From: Candidatus Paceibacterota bacterium
Lineage (GTDB): Bacteria > Verrucomicrobiota > Verrucomicrobiia > Limisphaerales > UBA8199
DNA length: 64,000 bases
NCBI GenBank assembly: GCA_035452965.1
Contig: DAOTCE010000018.1
Location: forward strand, 40,316 to 104,315
Direction of reading: 5' to 3'
The notes below the pieces were generated by a model. The model saw nothing but the letters and a program-made list of their open reading frames with translations. It searched no databases and was not told where the DNA came from. Each line of letters starts with the position of its first letter. Within the stretch, counting starts at the first letter, position 1. A program made the translations under genes and the position numbers. This document shows, piece after piece, positions 1 through 8,800 of the stretch.

Positions 1-189
1 CATCCGCCGCTGAGGGTTGATTCCTATGGTGCTTTGATCTGGAAAGAAGGTTACGGGAACACGAACAGTAAGCTGGGCTGGGAGATTGGATACCTTACAC
101 CGCCGGCCAAGGGGGGGAGCTACGAGCTGGAGAACCTTCAGCCGATGCAATGGGAGAACAGCCGACTCAACGGTCACGGTGGGTTCTGA
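1..189 (+). CDS. 3' end of an unidentified protein gene (partial)
   Basis: The frame is open from the first base to a TGA at 187-189 and gives 62 residues, so the gene starts outside the window. The fragment is polar with several aromatic residues (a stretch LGWEIGYL, then QPMQWENS near the end) and ends in GHGGF. I see no domain, signal or membrane segment in this piece and do not recognise the family. It reads as protein because the frame stays open with balanced composition, but with only 62 codons this is not certain. Confidence 0.4.
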   Translation, partial: HPPLRVDSYGALIWKEGYGNTNSKLGWEIGYLTPPAKGGSYELENLQPMQWENSRLNGHGGF

Positions 190-264
190 CCGGACTGCCC
201 CGCTGAACCACTCAGACCGTCAGGCTCACCGAGCAACGTTTCGCTCACTGCGGGCTCTTTTTCG

Positions 265-659
265 GTTCATCATGGGTTTCCGGGGACTGCCAACGGTGGT
301 TTGTACCCGCACGACTCGGATGGCCTCCCGGCCTTCGCCAAACCAACACTGTCCAAATTTGGGACAGTGATCCTGCCTGTCAGCCTTCTCAAATCCCCGC
401 TGATCCCTGCACCTTTGGCCTGTGATTACGGTGTCTAACCTGTGCTGCTACGGTGTGGTTCCCATGGGGGTCGACCCCCATGGGAACCACACCGTAGCCT
501 GACCGCACTGACAAGCCATCCTCCAGCCAAACGTAAGCCAACGCCGGCGCGCGGCCAACGCAGCAGTGCGAACGCCCGTTCGGCGGTAGTGCAGGTGGCA
601 AGAAGGGGAGTCCGAGAAGGCGGATTGCCACCGGCATTCCCCGGAAATCCGCGAAGAAC
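265..659 (-). mobile_element. MITE-like element, family I, copy 1
   Basis: A 395-bp non-coding element. Its ends are inverted repeats: 265-283 begins GTTCATCATGGGTTTCCGG and the reverse complement of 641-659 is GTTCTTCGCGGATTTCCGG (15 of 19 match). Inside are a 23-bp palindrome at 347-369 (arms CACTGTCC/GGACAGTG) and a 50-bp palindrome at 448-497. The same layout occurs in opposite orientation at 14489-14873, with identical 82-bp and 78-bp spacings between the end, the small palindrome and the large one. No clean target duplication is visible here. It carries no ORF that could be a transposase, so mobility would depend on an enzyme encoded elsewhere. Confidence 0.75.
448..497. repeat. 50-bp perfect palindrome, copy 1
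   Basis: Arms of 25 bp read CTACGGTGTGGTTCCCATGG then GGGTC, followed by the exact complement. There are no mismatches. It lies within the element at 265-659. Confidence 0.95.
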
Positions 660-833
660 CACTTTCTCACCATGAAACTGTGTAGGGCATTTGACTACGC
701 CAGATTCCGTATTTTTCCAGGCTAGGCGGAATCCCCTCTTTGAGCATAATCTGCCCTAGAAGTAAATGGAGCAAAGTGATGGGACACGAGCGCAGCCTAA
801 CTAAGCTGCGCTGTTATCTTGTGGGTTGGGGCG

Positions 834-870
834 AGGCGGCTCAGGTTGAAAGCTGGGCCGCCTTTGTCTT
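834..870 (+). terminator. possible intrinsic terminator hairpin
   Basis: AGGCGGC (834-840) pairs with GCCGCCT (857-863), followed by a T-rich run TTGTCTT. No gene clearly ends just upstream, so it may end a non-coding transcript or be chance. A second stem (AGCGCAG/CTGCGCT) lies just upstream, around 789-812. Confidence 0.3.
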
Positions 871-1012
871 GTCTGACTAAAAGTCCGTCTTGGACGTTAG
901 TGTTGCTCCTGTAGATCAATCCTCCGAAAGGTATCGGATAGAATGCAGAGAAGAGCGGGAGCGGCCCAACTACCCGCAAAACTCCTTGGCCAAGCCGGAA
1001 CCCAACCCTATA

Positions 1013-1498
1013 ATGCATCGCATGGTTCATGTTGGTATCGGCTACGACGTGCACGCCTTGGTGGAGGGGCGAAAACTTATTCTGGGCGGCGTCGAGATTC
1101 CACATTCCAAGGGATTGGAAGGGCACTCAGATGCCGACGTATTAATGCACGCGATCTGCGACGCCATTCTGGGTGCGATGGGCGAGGCGGACATTGGTCA
1201 TTACTTCCCCAACACGGACGCTCGCTGGAAGGGCGCGCAGAGCCGCATCTTTCTGAATGAGGCGGCGCGGTTGGTCGGGCTGCGGGACGGCAAGATTATC
1301 AACGTGGATGCTACAGTAATCGCGCAAGCACCCAAACTCTTCCCGCATATACATGAAATGAAGGTCCATATCGCCGGGGCGCTCGACCTGAACCTCCGGC
1401 GCGTCGGGATTAAGGCAACAACCAATGAGTGTCTTGGTTTTCTCGGCCGGGAAGAGGGCATAGCGGCCATGGCGGTGGCCAGTGTGGATTTGCCGTGA
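1013..1498 (+). CDS. ispF: 2-C-methyl-D-erythritol 2,4-cyclodiphosphate synthase
   Basis: IspF converts CDP-methylerythritol 2-phosphate to the 2,4-cyclodiphosphate, releasing CMP, in the cytoplasmic MEP isoprenoid pathway. The 161-residue product matches the usual length. The zinc ligands are seen as Asp12 and His14 (GYDVH) and His46 in the AHSD-type block (GHSDADVLMHA). The signatures IAQAPKLFPHI and KATTNECLGFLGREEGIA follow the family closely. The frame is open further upstream, but homology begins at the ATG at 1013 or at 1022; neither has a strong ribosome site. Other pathway genes are not adjacent, as is common. Confidence 0.95.
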   Translation: MHRMVHVGIGYDVHALVEGRKLILGGVEIPHSKGLEGHSDADVLMHAICDAILGAMGEADIGHYFPNTDARWKGAQSRIFLNEAARLVGLRDGKIINVDATVIAQAPKLFPHIHEMKVHIAGALDLNLRRVGIKATTNECLGFLGREEGIAAMAVASVDLP

Positions 1499-1554
1499 GT
1501 CGGTTGCTTTTCGCAACAAGGATTCAGCGGCCCGGTTCGGTTTGAACGAACATT

Positions 1555-1827
1555 ATGGCCAAGGCGGAAATCAGTTGGCGACGTGTTACCCCGGAGGGTG
1601 TCCGACTTCAGATCTATGCCCGGCACGTAGGCCGGGAATGGCGCTTCTTCGCTCGTGAACGCCGGTATGACCTGTGGCAAGCGGTTTCAAATCCCCCGTT
1701 GGAGGATTGGATGGCGCTGCTCGACGCGGTAAGGCGCCGCATCAATCGCCGACTTCTCCGGCCTGAGGAGGAAGCGCGCGTGAAGCAGTCCATCCGCGAA
1801 CGATTCCCCGAGGGCAATCCTGGATAG
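1555..1827 (+). CDS. small conserved-looking protein of unknown function
   Basis: A 90-residue basic protein rich in Arg and Trp, with no signal peptide or membrane segment. It starts at ATG after a 56-base gap from ispF. It has an N-terminal beta-like part with many aromatics and a C-terminal helical part (LLDAVRRRINRRLL, then EEARVKQSIRERF). It is co-oriented with its neighbours and overlaps the long frame of the next gene only if an upstream start is used there. I do not recognise the family; the composition and helix pattern suggest a compact nucleic-acid or protein binding fold, but that is a guess. Confidence 0.6.
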   Translation: MAKAEISWRRVTPEGVRLQIYARHVGREWRFFARERRYDLWQAVSNPPLEDWMALLDAVRRRINRRLLRPEEEARVKQSIRERFPEGNPG

Positions 1828-1901
1828 TGGCAGATGACCATACGGGTGTGCCCCAGTTTCCGCCTGACAGACCGCGTCCTCTATTCCCACAATCCCCGGA
1901 C

Positions 1902-2702
1902 ATGAGCAAACCACCACTGATCCTCATCTCACCGAGCGTCGAAAGGAAGGGAGACGAATTCGGCGATCTCTCGGTCTGCCTTTCGGAGACTTACCAGCGC
2001 GCGTTGATGGGCGTTGGGTGCCTGCCGCTTGCTTTACCTGCCTTGGCTTCCCGGGAACTGATCGCCGAAGGCGTGCGCCACTGTGACGGCGTCCTGCTGA
2101 CGGGCGGTGATGACGTGGACCCGCGCCTTTACGGGAAGGCATTGCCGCGTCGTTTGCGGCAGAAGGTGACCTTGACGCCGGACGGCGGGGCGCGGGATTG
2201 GCGCGAGGTGGTTCTGATTGACGAAGTTTTCCGGCAGCGCAAACCGCTGCTGGCTATTTGCCGAGGCCAGCAAATCCTGAATGTGGCCCTGGGCGGCACA
2301 CTTCTGGCAGATATTCCCAGTCTAAGGCCCGGCGCGATCAACCATCGGCGGCACGATCGGCGCAGTAAAATAGTGCACGAAGTCTTGTTGACACCGGCTT
2401 CATTACTGGCCAAGATTACAGCCGGGCTCAGGCTGGGTGTGAATAGCACACATCACCAGGCTGTTGCACGGGTGGCTGGTCCGTTGATGGTGGCTGGCGT
2501 TAGCGGTGACGGGATCATCGAGGCTTTGGAGTTAAAGCCGGGCGCAGCCGAGATACTGCCGTTCCTGTTGAGCGTGCAGTTTCATCCGGAGCGGTTGGTG
2601 GACCGGCACCCGGAACATCAGGCGATATTCGGAGCTTTCGCACAGGCCTGCGGCCGTAAAGGCAAACACTACTTATATGAAGGGCAAGATTCTGATTGTT
2701 GA
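1902..2702 (+). CDS. gamma-glutamyl-gamma-aminobutyrate hydrolase-like class I glutamine amidotransferase (peptidase C26)
   Basis: This 266-residue protein belongs to the PuuD/C26 group, which hydrolyses gamma-glutamyl amide bonds. The nucleophile elbow is LLAICRGQQ with Cys120, and the catalytic His228-Pro-Glu230 lies in SVQFHPE. LLTGGDDVDPRLYG is typical of the family. The frame opens at 1827, but the ATG at 1902 fits the start of the homologous core (PLILISPS); the upstream part is proline-rich and unlikely. Its 3' end overlaps the sigma-54 activator by 26 bases, suggesting coupled expression. The substrate cannot be told from the sequence. Confidence 0.85.
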   Translation: MSKPPLILISPSVERKGDEFGDLSVCLSETYQRALMGVGCLPLALPALASRELIAEGVRHCDGVLLTGGDDVDPRLYGKALPRRLRQKVTLTPDGGARDWREVVLIDEVFRQRKPLLAICRGQQILNVALGGTLLADIPSLRPGAINHRRHDRRSKIVHEVLLTPASLLAKITAGLRLGVNSTHHQAVARVAGPLMVAGVSGDGIIEALELKPGAAEILPFLLSVQFHPERLVDRHPEHQAIFGAFAQACGRKGKHYLYEGQDSDC

Positions 2703-4044
2703 TGACGATGCGGGCTACCGCAAGACGCTGACCGGATTCCTGGAGGTTGACCACGAGGTCTCCGAGGCAGAGAGTGGCGCGGCGTTGAAGAAGGCCTTGG
2801 ATCTGGACCAGCCAGACGTGGTGCTGCTGGATGTGGACCTCAAGGATGCCAACGGTCTTGAAATGCTGCCCTCGGTCAAGAAGCGCTGGCCCGAAACCGA
2901 AGTTATTGTACTGACCGGGGCGCCAAAGAATGACGCGGAGGCCGTGTCCTGGGCGGTCGCGGCCACCAAGCGAGGCGCATTCAATTTCATACGTCGATCA
3001 GGTGATCGGTTCGACGGCGGCAAGCTGCTCGCGGATGTCTCCAACGCCCTGGAGGCCCGCCGTCACACCGAGGAAACCAGCATGTTGCGACGCGCCCTTG
3101 AGACCATGAGCGGCAGCGCCTCGCCGGTGTTTCACAGCGCTGTTATGCGCGAGGTGGTCCGGACGATCGAGCGCATCGCCCCCAGCGATGTGGCTGTGCT
3201 CATTACGGGCGAGAGCGGAACTGGCAAGGAGGTCATTGCCGACCTCCTCCACACCTTCAGCCCGCGCAGCAAGGGCAGGATCATCAAGATCAATTGCGCC
3301 GCCTTGCCGCGTGAGCTTATCGAGAGTGAGCTGTTCGGTTCGGTCAAGGGCGCTTACACTGGCGCGCATGCGGACCGCGAGGGTTTATTCCGGTTGGCCG
3401 AAGGGGGCACATTGCTGCTGGACGAGATCTCCGAGATGCCCATAGACACGCAGAGCAAGTTGCTGCGCGTGTTGCAGGACCAGGAAGTGCGCCCTGTAGG
3501 TGGCAAGACATCTTATAAGACCAACTGCCGCCTGGTTGCTTCCACCAACCGCAAGACGCGCGAGGCGATCGACGAAGGCAAGCTGCGCGAAGACCTGTTT
3601 TACCGCATCAGCGCCATTTCGGTCCATCTCCCGCCACTGCGCGAGCGGCGTGAGGACATCATGCCACTGGCCAATGCATTCCTGAAACGGTTCTCCGCCC
3701 AGGCCAATCGGGTCATCAAGGGTTTCACCCCCAGCGCAACGGAGCGGCTCACTGCTTTTGATTGGCCGGGCAACATCCGGCAGTTGCAGAACGAAGTGCA
3801 GCGCGCAGTGCTCCTGTCTGAAGGCAACGAGGTGGATGCGGCAGACTTGTCCATCAGTACCGTCAGGTCGGGTGGGGAGGATGCCCCCGACACCAACTTT
3901 ACACTGCTGGAAGGCGTGGAGCGCAACGCAATTGTCCAGATGCTCCAGGAAACGGGCGGTAACAAGCTCGAAACCGCCAAACGGCTTGGCATCGGTCGCC
4001 AGACCCTCTACAACAAGATCAAGGCTTACGGAATTGACGTCTGA
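2677..4044 (+). CDS. sigma-54-dependent response regulator (NtrC family)
   Basis: A 455-residue activator with three parts: receiver (about 1-125, phospho-acceptor Asp52, acidic pocket Asp9-Asp11), AAA+ sigma-54 interaction domain (about 148-380), and a C-terminal Fis-type helix-turn-helix ending the protein. Walker A is GESGTGKE (178-185), the sigma-54 contact loop is GAYTGA (225-230, a Tyr variant of GAFTGA), and Walker B is GGTLLLDE (243-250). The conserved receiver Lys is replaced by Arg106 (FIRRSGD), so phosphorylation signalling may be altered. No histidine kinase is adjacent. The next gene overlaps by one base and encodes a closely similar receiver alone. Confidence 0.93.
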   Translation: MKGKILIVDDDAGYRKTLTGFLEVDHEVSEAESGAALKKALDLDQPDVVLLDVDLKDANGLEMLPSVKKRWPETEVIVLTGAPKNDAEAVSWAVAATKRGAFNFIRRSGDRFDGGKLLADVSNALEARRHTEETSMLRRALETMSGSASPVFHSAVMREVVRTIERIAPSDVAVLITGESGTGKEVIADLLHTFSPRSKGRIIKINCAALPRELIESELFGSVKGAYTGAHADREGLFRLAEGGTLLLDEISEMPIDTQSKLLRVLQDQEVRPVGGKTSYKTNCRLVASTNRKTREAIDEGKLREDLFYRISAISVHLPPLRERREDIMPLANAFLKRFSAQANRVIKGFTPSATERLTAFDWPGNIRQLQNEVQRAVLLSEGNEVDAADLSISTVRSGGEDAPDTNFTLLEGVERNAIVQMLQETGGNKLETAKRLGIGRQTLYNKIKAYGIDV

Positions 4045-4499
4045 TGGCCTCGTCAGGCGCAGCTTCTTCAAGCCAGGCCGCAAAGGGCAAGGTCCTCATC
4101 GTTGATGATGAGGAAGGCATGCGTGACTTGCTCAAGACTATCCTCGAAAGCGACTACCACATTTCCGAGGCGGATTGCGGCGCAGCCCTGCTCCGCGCCC
4201 TGGACCTTGATCAGCCTGATGTGGTGCTCCTCGATATGAAGCTGCCCGACGCCAACGGACTTGGTTTGCTGCCGGCCATCAAGCAGCGATGGCCGGCGAC
4301 CGAGGTCATTGTGCTCACTGGCCAGCCAAACGACAGCGGAACTGCAGGCTGGGCTAACGAGGCGGTCAATCGTGGCGCCTTTGGCCTGATGTCGAAATCA
4401 GCGGGGTTCGATTTCCGGAAGCTGTTGGATGGCATCGGCCTCGCCGTGGCGCGCCGCCAACAGGCCCGGGAAGCCAGCGAATTGTCTGTCGGCGACTAA
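4044..4499 (+). CDS. stand-alone response regulator receiver protein
   Basis: A 151-residue protein consisting of one CheY-like receiver after a short Ser/Ala-rich N-terminus. Acidic residues Asp21-Asp22, acceptor Asp64, Thr92 and Lys118 are all in place. Its start ATG overlaps the stop of the sigma-54 activator (TGATG). The receiver shares long blocks with that of the activator (DLDQPDVVLLD, RWP.TEVIVLTG), which points to duplication of the receiver portion. It may compete for the same phosphodonor or act as a phosphate sink (inference). There is no output domain. Confidence 0.88.
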   Translation: MASSGAASSSQAAKGKVLIVDDEEGMRDLLKTILESDYHISEADCGAALLRALDLDQPDVVLLDMKLPDANGLGLLPAIKQRWPATEVIVLTGQPNDSGTAGWANEAVNRGAFGLMSKSAGFDFRKLLDGIGLAVARRQQAREASELSVGD

Positions 4500-4547
4500 G
4501 AGTTGCCGCGCGGCACAAGGGCGCTGCGCATCCAGCCACTTCTCCCC

Positions 4548-5483
4548 TCACCTCTCACGCACCGGGTCCGCCACCGCGAGATAGCTCGCTATTCCCAAGC
4601 CCAGCGGCACATGTTTGAGCCTAAGTAGTTCGTTGGCCAGTTGGGGGTCCCCCACGTTGTCCTCCTGCAACATGATAAGCTGGTCACGGCTAAAGGGGGG
4701 TGGTTTTCGCAGCAGGCGCCGGAACATGAATTCCATGGCGGCGGCTTGGCAACGCGCAAGGCTGAGCGGCACTTGGAGCTTGAACCGTTTCCGGTGCAGC
4801 ACAGCCAGAACCTGTTCCACGATCTCCGAGAGCGTCAAACTTTCCGGGCCACACAGGTCATAAGTCTGGCCGGCGGACTTGGGTTCGTCGAGTGACGTGA
4901 CGAATGCCGCCGCCACGGCCTCGACGGACACGGGCTGAAACCGGGCGCGCGGGTTGCCCAGCAGCGGCACGACCGGTGAGAGATGGGCGATCCTCGCAAA
5001 CAGGTTGATAAACTGGTCCCGGGGACCGTAGATTAGCGAGGGTCTGAATATAGTGAACAGTAATCCGCTGCGCCGGACCAGTTCCTCGGCGGCCCATTTG
5101 CTCTGATGATAGCGCGCAGCGGCAGTGGGTCGGGTGCCCAGCGCGCTCATGTGGATGAAGCGCCGTACCCCGGCTTGCTGCGCCACAGTCAGGATATTCC
5201 GCGTGCCGTCCGTATGGACGCGCTCGAACGTGTAATCGCCGACCTCGGCAATGATGCCCACCAGGTGGACTACGGCCTCCATTCCGCTCAATGCGTTACC
5301 TAGCGAGCCGGCCTCCAGCACATTGCCGACATAAACCTCGGCACCCCAGCGTGAAACCGCTTCCTGCACCGACGGAGAACTGCGGTGGCGGGCGAGGATG
5401 CGGATTGAGTGCCCCGCCTCATGAAGCCGCCGGACAATCTCACGGCCAACGAACCCTGTTGCTCCGGTCACGAAGACATTCAT
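4548..5483 (-). CDS. NAD(P)-dependent epimerase/dehydratase, complex I NDUFA9-like
   Basis: A 311-residue extended short-chain dehydrogenase. The Rossmann motif GATGFVG is at residues 7-13, and the active-site-like segment YHQSKWAAEE corresponds to the YxxxK region, with the Tyr three residues before Gln-Ser-Lys. IFRPSLIYGPRDQ is typical of the NDUFA9/NAD-binding atypical SDR subgroup. Members often act on quinone- or sugar-linked substrates or as assembly factors; the substrate is not visible here. It is convergent with the response-regulator genes across a 48-base spacer. Confidence 0.85.
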   Translation of the reverse strand: MNVFVTGATGFVGREIVRRLHEAGHSIRILARHRSSPSVQEAVSRWGAEVYVGNVLEAGSLGNALSGMEAVVHLVGIIAEVGDYTFERVHTDGTRNILTVAQQAGVRRFIHMSALGTRPTAAARYHQSKWAAEELVRRSGLLFTIFRPSLIYGPRDQFINLFARIAHLSPVVPLLGNPRARFQPVSVEAVAAAFVTSLDEPKSAGQTYDLCGPESLTLSEIVEQVLAVLHRKRFKLQVPLSLARCQAAAMEFMFRRLLRKPPPFSRDQLIMLQEDNVGDPQLANELLRLKHVPLGLGIASYLAVADPVRER

Positions 5484-5850
5484 AACCAGGTGGAGCAGGG
5501 CGCAGGTTCACCGTGCACCAGGCTGCGCAAGAAAGTGGGATGTTCTCGGAGCGGCGCTTCACTGGAATGGGTTGGAGGTGCCTCGAATTGCCTGCCCGTC
5601 CTGTTCATGACCTAAACAATGCACGAAAACCTCCGTCTTGCACGAACGAATTGCAGTTGCGGGAAGCTGACTTGCTTCCAACACAACCTCTGCCGCCTTC
5701 ACGGGAAGCTTCCTCTTACTAAAGTCGAGTCGGGAGCCTGAAACGTGTAGACTAAGGTCAGTGGCCGCCTTTCCGGGGCTTTCGCCCTGTTTGTTCCACC
5801 CTGTGGGCCCGATCTCGTTCCCCAGCGACCCCGCCAGCTGTCCTGCGCGG
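5484..5850. other. gene gap with no recognised feature
   Basis: 367 bases lie between two minus-strand genes, upstream of the NDUFA9-like gene. I see no conserved coding frame, hairpin terminator or repeat shared with the other gaps. It should contain the promoter of the NDUFA9-like gene, but no clear -35/-10 pair stands out. Confidence 0.5.
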
Positions 5851-8800
5851 CTACTCCACCGGCCCAGTGGCGGTCTTCAGAACGGCCTTGGCGTGGCGCG
5901 CATAGTGGCCATGCAGATCGCGCGAGTATTCGCGCAGGGTCTCTGCGCCCAGGCCCTCATAGTCGCCGCACCGAAATAGCGCACGCGCCAGGTAGAGTTC
6001 CTTCAGCGCCTGGTTGCGGATAGAGGTGTCCGTTCTGGTGGGTGGATTGGCCTCCTCCAGGGCGGTATCGATGGTTGTCACAGCGTGGCCGCCAAGTCCG
6101 GGCTTGCGGAGCAGTTTGGCCAACGGCTGGGCGGCAGACTTGTCTGCCAGCGCCTCAAGGGCCATCGCAACCGCGCGGAAGTGCGAGAATTCGCTGTTCG
6201 CATCGAGTTGGCTGGCCTTCTCCAAAATCGGCTTAAGGCCTGCCAGCGACCGGGTGCGGCCCAGTGCGATGAGGTGGCTGTCGAGCGGGCTCATGCAAGG
6301 TCCGAACTGCCCCATGCCGGTGTAGCGCCAGCCCTTGTCCCACTGTCTCGCCCTGACGGCATCGGCCAGAACTTGAGCACCCGCCCCGTCGCCCATCATG
6401 CCGAGAATGTGCGCATAGACCAGCCGGTCCTTCTCGGGCGCGGTGGCCAAGGCCTGGCGCAGGAGCGGTTGGGCGATGTCGAATTGGGCCAGCACGATTT
6501 CCAGGCCGTCGTAGTCGTTGGCCACCCGGCGCACGGCTTCGGCGACCCGTTCCTGCGGCAGCGGGAAGTTGTCTGTTTCCCGGAGGATGCTCTCGGGCAG
6601 GTTGCCGACGGCGACGAGATGCTTCTGTAGTTCTTTGATATCGAGTGCCCGCGTGGCGCCGCCTTTTTTCGCGGTCCAAGCCGCGGCAACGCCGGCGGCG
6701 TAGCCCTGGTTCTCAACGTCGGGTTGCATGCGAATGCACGGCAACGCGTCGCGGTGAGCGCTGACGCCGAGCCCGGTGACGATCACCCCATCCAACCCGC
6801 GTGGCAACAGACAGCGCCAGGGCACTCGCACATCAATGTCATCGCGGTGGGGCGGCCGGATCATGAACAGGGGATGAATGATGTAACCGTGAGAGTCAAA
6901 GTTGCTCCGCGCGATCACGATCGTGTCCGGGAAGGTGCGTTGCAGCACCATGTCCATTGGTGAGAAGAAGAAGTCGCCCAGAATCTGTCGTCGTTCGCGG
7001 GTGTCCACTAACTGGCCGAGGTCGTATGCGTCCTGGAACTTCATCCTGGCGGTTACCAGGACGCGCCAGACATCGAATATATCCGTGTCATCCACAAAGG
7101 TGTAGTCGGTGTTGACGTATTTCTGGCCCAGATCACGTGGTGGGAGGCCCGCGCCCTGGACCGCCACATCGGTGTCATCCGTGTAACGACAGATGGCGCC
7201 GGCGGCTGCGGCAATGTCGGCATTGCCTGTGGAATCCACGACGGTTTTGGCCAGGACGATGCCCCGCCCCTGCGGTGTGAGCACGACCACGCCGATGACC
7301 TTCTGCCCATCCATGACCACTCCCTGGCCGAGCACGCCGCACCAAATATCCACTCCGGCTTTCCGCAACTCGCTGCGATACCATTCGCTCTTGTGCTCGG
7401 GATTCCACCTTTTCTCACGCGTGGTATCTCCGTATGCCGCGACGCCTTTGCTCACTTCGGTCGAGAAGCCCACGCAGTTGCCATGATAGTACATGGCGAT
7501 ATAACCCATCGTTCCAACGCCTCCCAGTCCGTGCAAATACTCGATCAGCAAGGTTCGCGCGCCCTGTCGTCCCGCGGCAATCCCGGCGGGCGCTCCACCG
7601 GTTCCTCCGCCGACCACCACTACATCGTATTCACCCAGGACCGGGACTCCGTAGGTGCTTTCCGTCAGGCGCGTTCCCTCTGCCCGATGGTTTTGCTCGA
7701 TAGCAACCTCACGGATGACCCCACGCCGCGTTGACGTGGAGGCTTTGCCGGCGACGCGGATGCCTTCAAGTTTTGGCGTCCTGGCCGCCAGCGCCGCCGC
7801 GGCCTGGCCAATGCGGGCGCCTAGCGCCATCTGGTTGACGGGACGCAACAGTGCCGCCGCGGTTTCCCGGGACACATCCGCGCAGCCGCCCAGGACATAT
7901 ATCCTCTCCTCCTTCTTGGGCTGGAGACATTCCAATGGCACTTTCTCCGCCCCTGGCCATCTTCCGGCGAACGAACCCTGGCCGCGGAAATGGTCCGGCG
8001 GCACTTGGAACAGTACTTCGGAGCTATCCACGGCTTTCGGCGACCAAGTCAGGTCCCGCGCAAGCTGTTCCGCCTCGGCGAAGGCGCCGAAAGCGGCGCC
8101 GCGCATCGGCACCTGAATCTCATACTCGTGCACCGGGAAGACCTCGCCTTTCTGGTCGGTGATTGCCAGGGGCGTCGCACTTTGCCGTACGCGCAACCCC
8201 TTGCCTTCGCGCGGGGCGCCGCCGACAACGATCCGGGTGAATTTCTGCAAGCCCGCCGGATACTCCGTGAATGCCGCCCCGGCTATGCGCGCTACATTAG
8301 CGCGCTCGGTGGCATCAATGATTACCTTGGCAACCACCGCCTGCCTGCCGGATCGGGTCGAAATGATGACCCCGGCCGGCTTCCCCGCGGCATCCCGCAG
8401 GAGTTCAGTGGCGTAACACCAGTAGAGGAAGGGCACCTTGGCTTTGATAAGCGCCTGGTCCAAAGTGCGTTTCACCTGCATGGGAGTAACAAACGCGGCG
8501 GTTTGCTGCGGTCCCGCAGCAGGTTTGCCGGCCGCCGGGCCTTCCACAACAATCTCCCCCAGCAGGAGTCGGCCGGCTTCAGGACTGCGCTGCACCTGGA
8601 GCTTTAGACAGCGGGCCTTGGCACGGATTTCACCTGAAAGGATGAGGGCGTTCCATTCGAACGTGCCATCGCCAGCCTTCGTGTTGGTGATCACGCCCGC
8701 CGGAGACCAGTTCTGACCGTCGCTGCCCACGGACACCATTACGCGCGCCACCTCAAATTGCCCCGGGCGCTGATACGCCATCAGGTGAACTCTGCCGATC

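Noticed and set aside
448..497. Palindromes as intrinsic terminators
   Set aside because: No T-run follows any copy, and several lie upstream of divergent genes (copy 6) where no terminator is needed.
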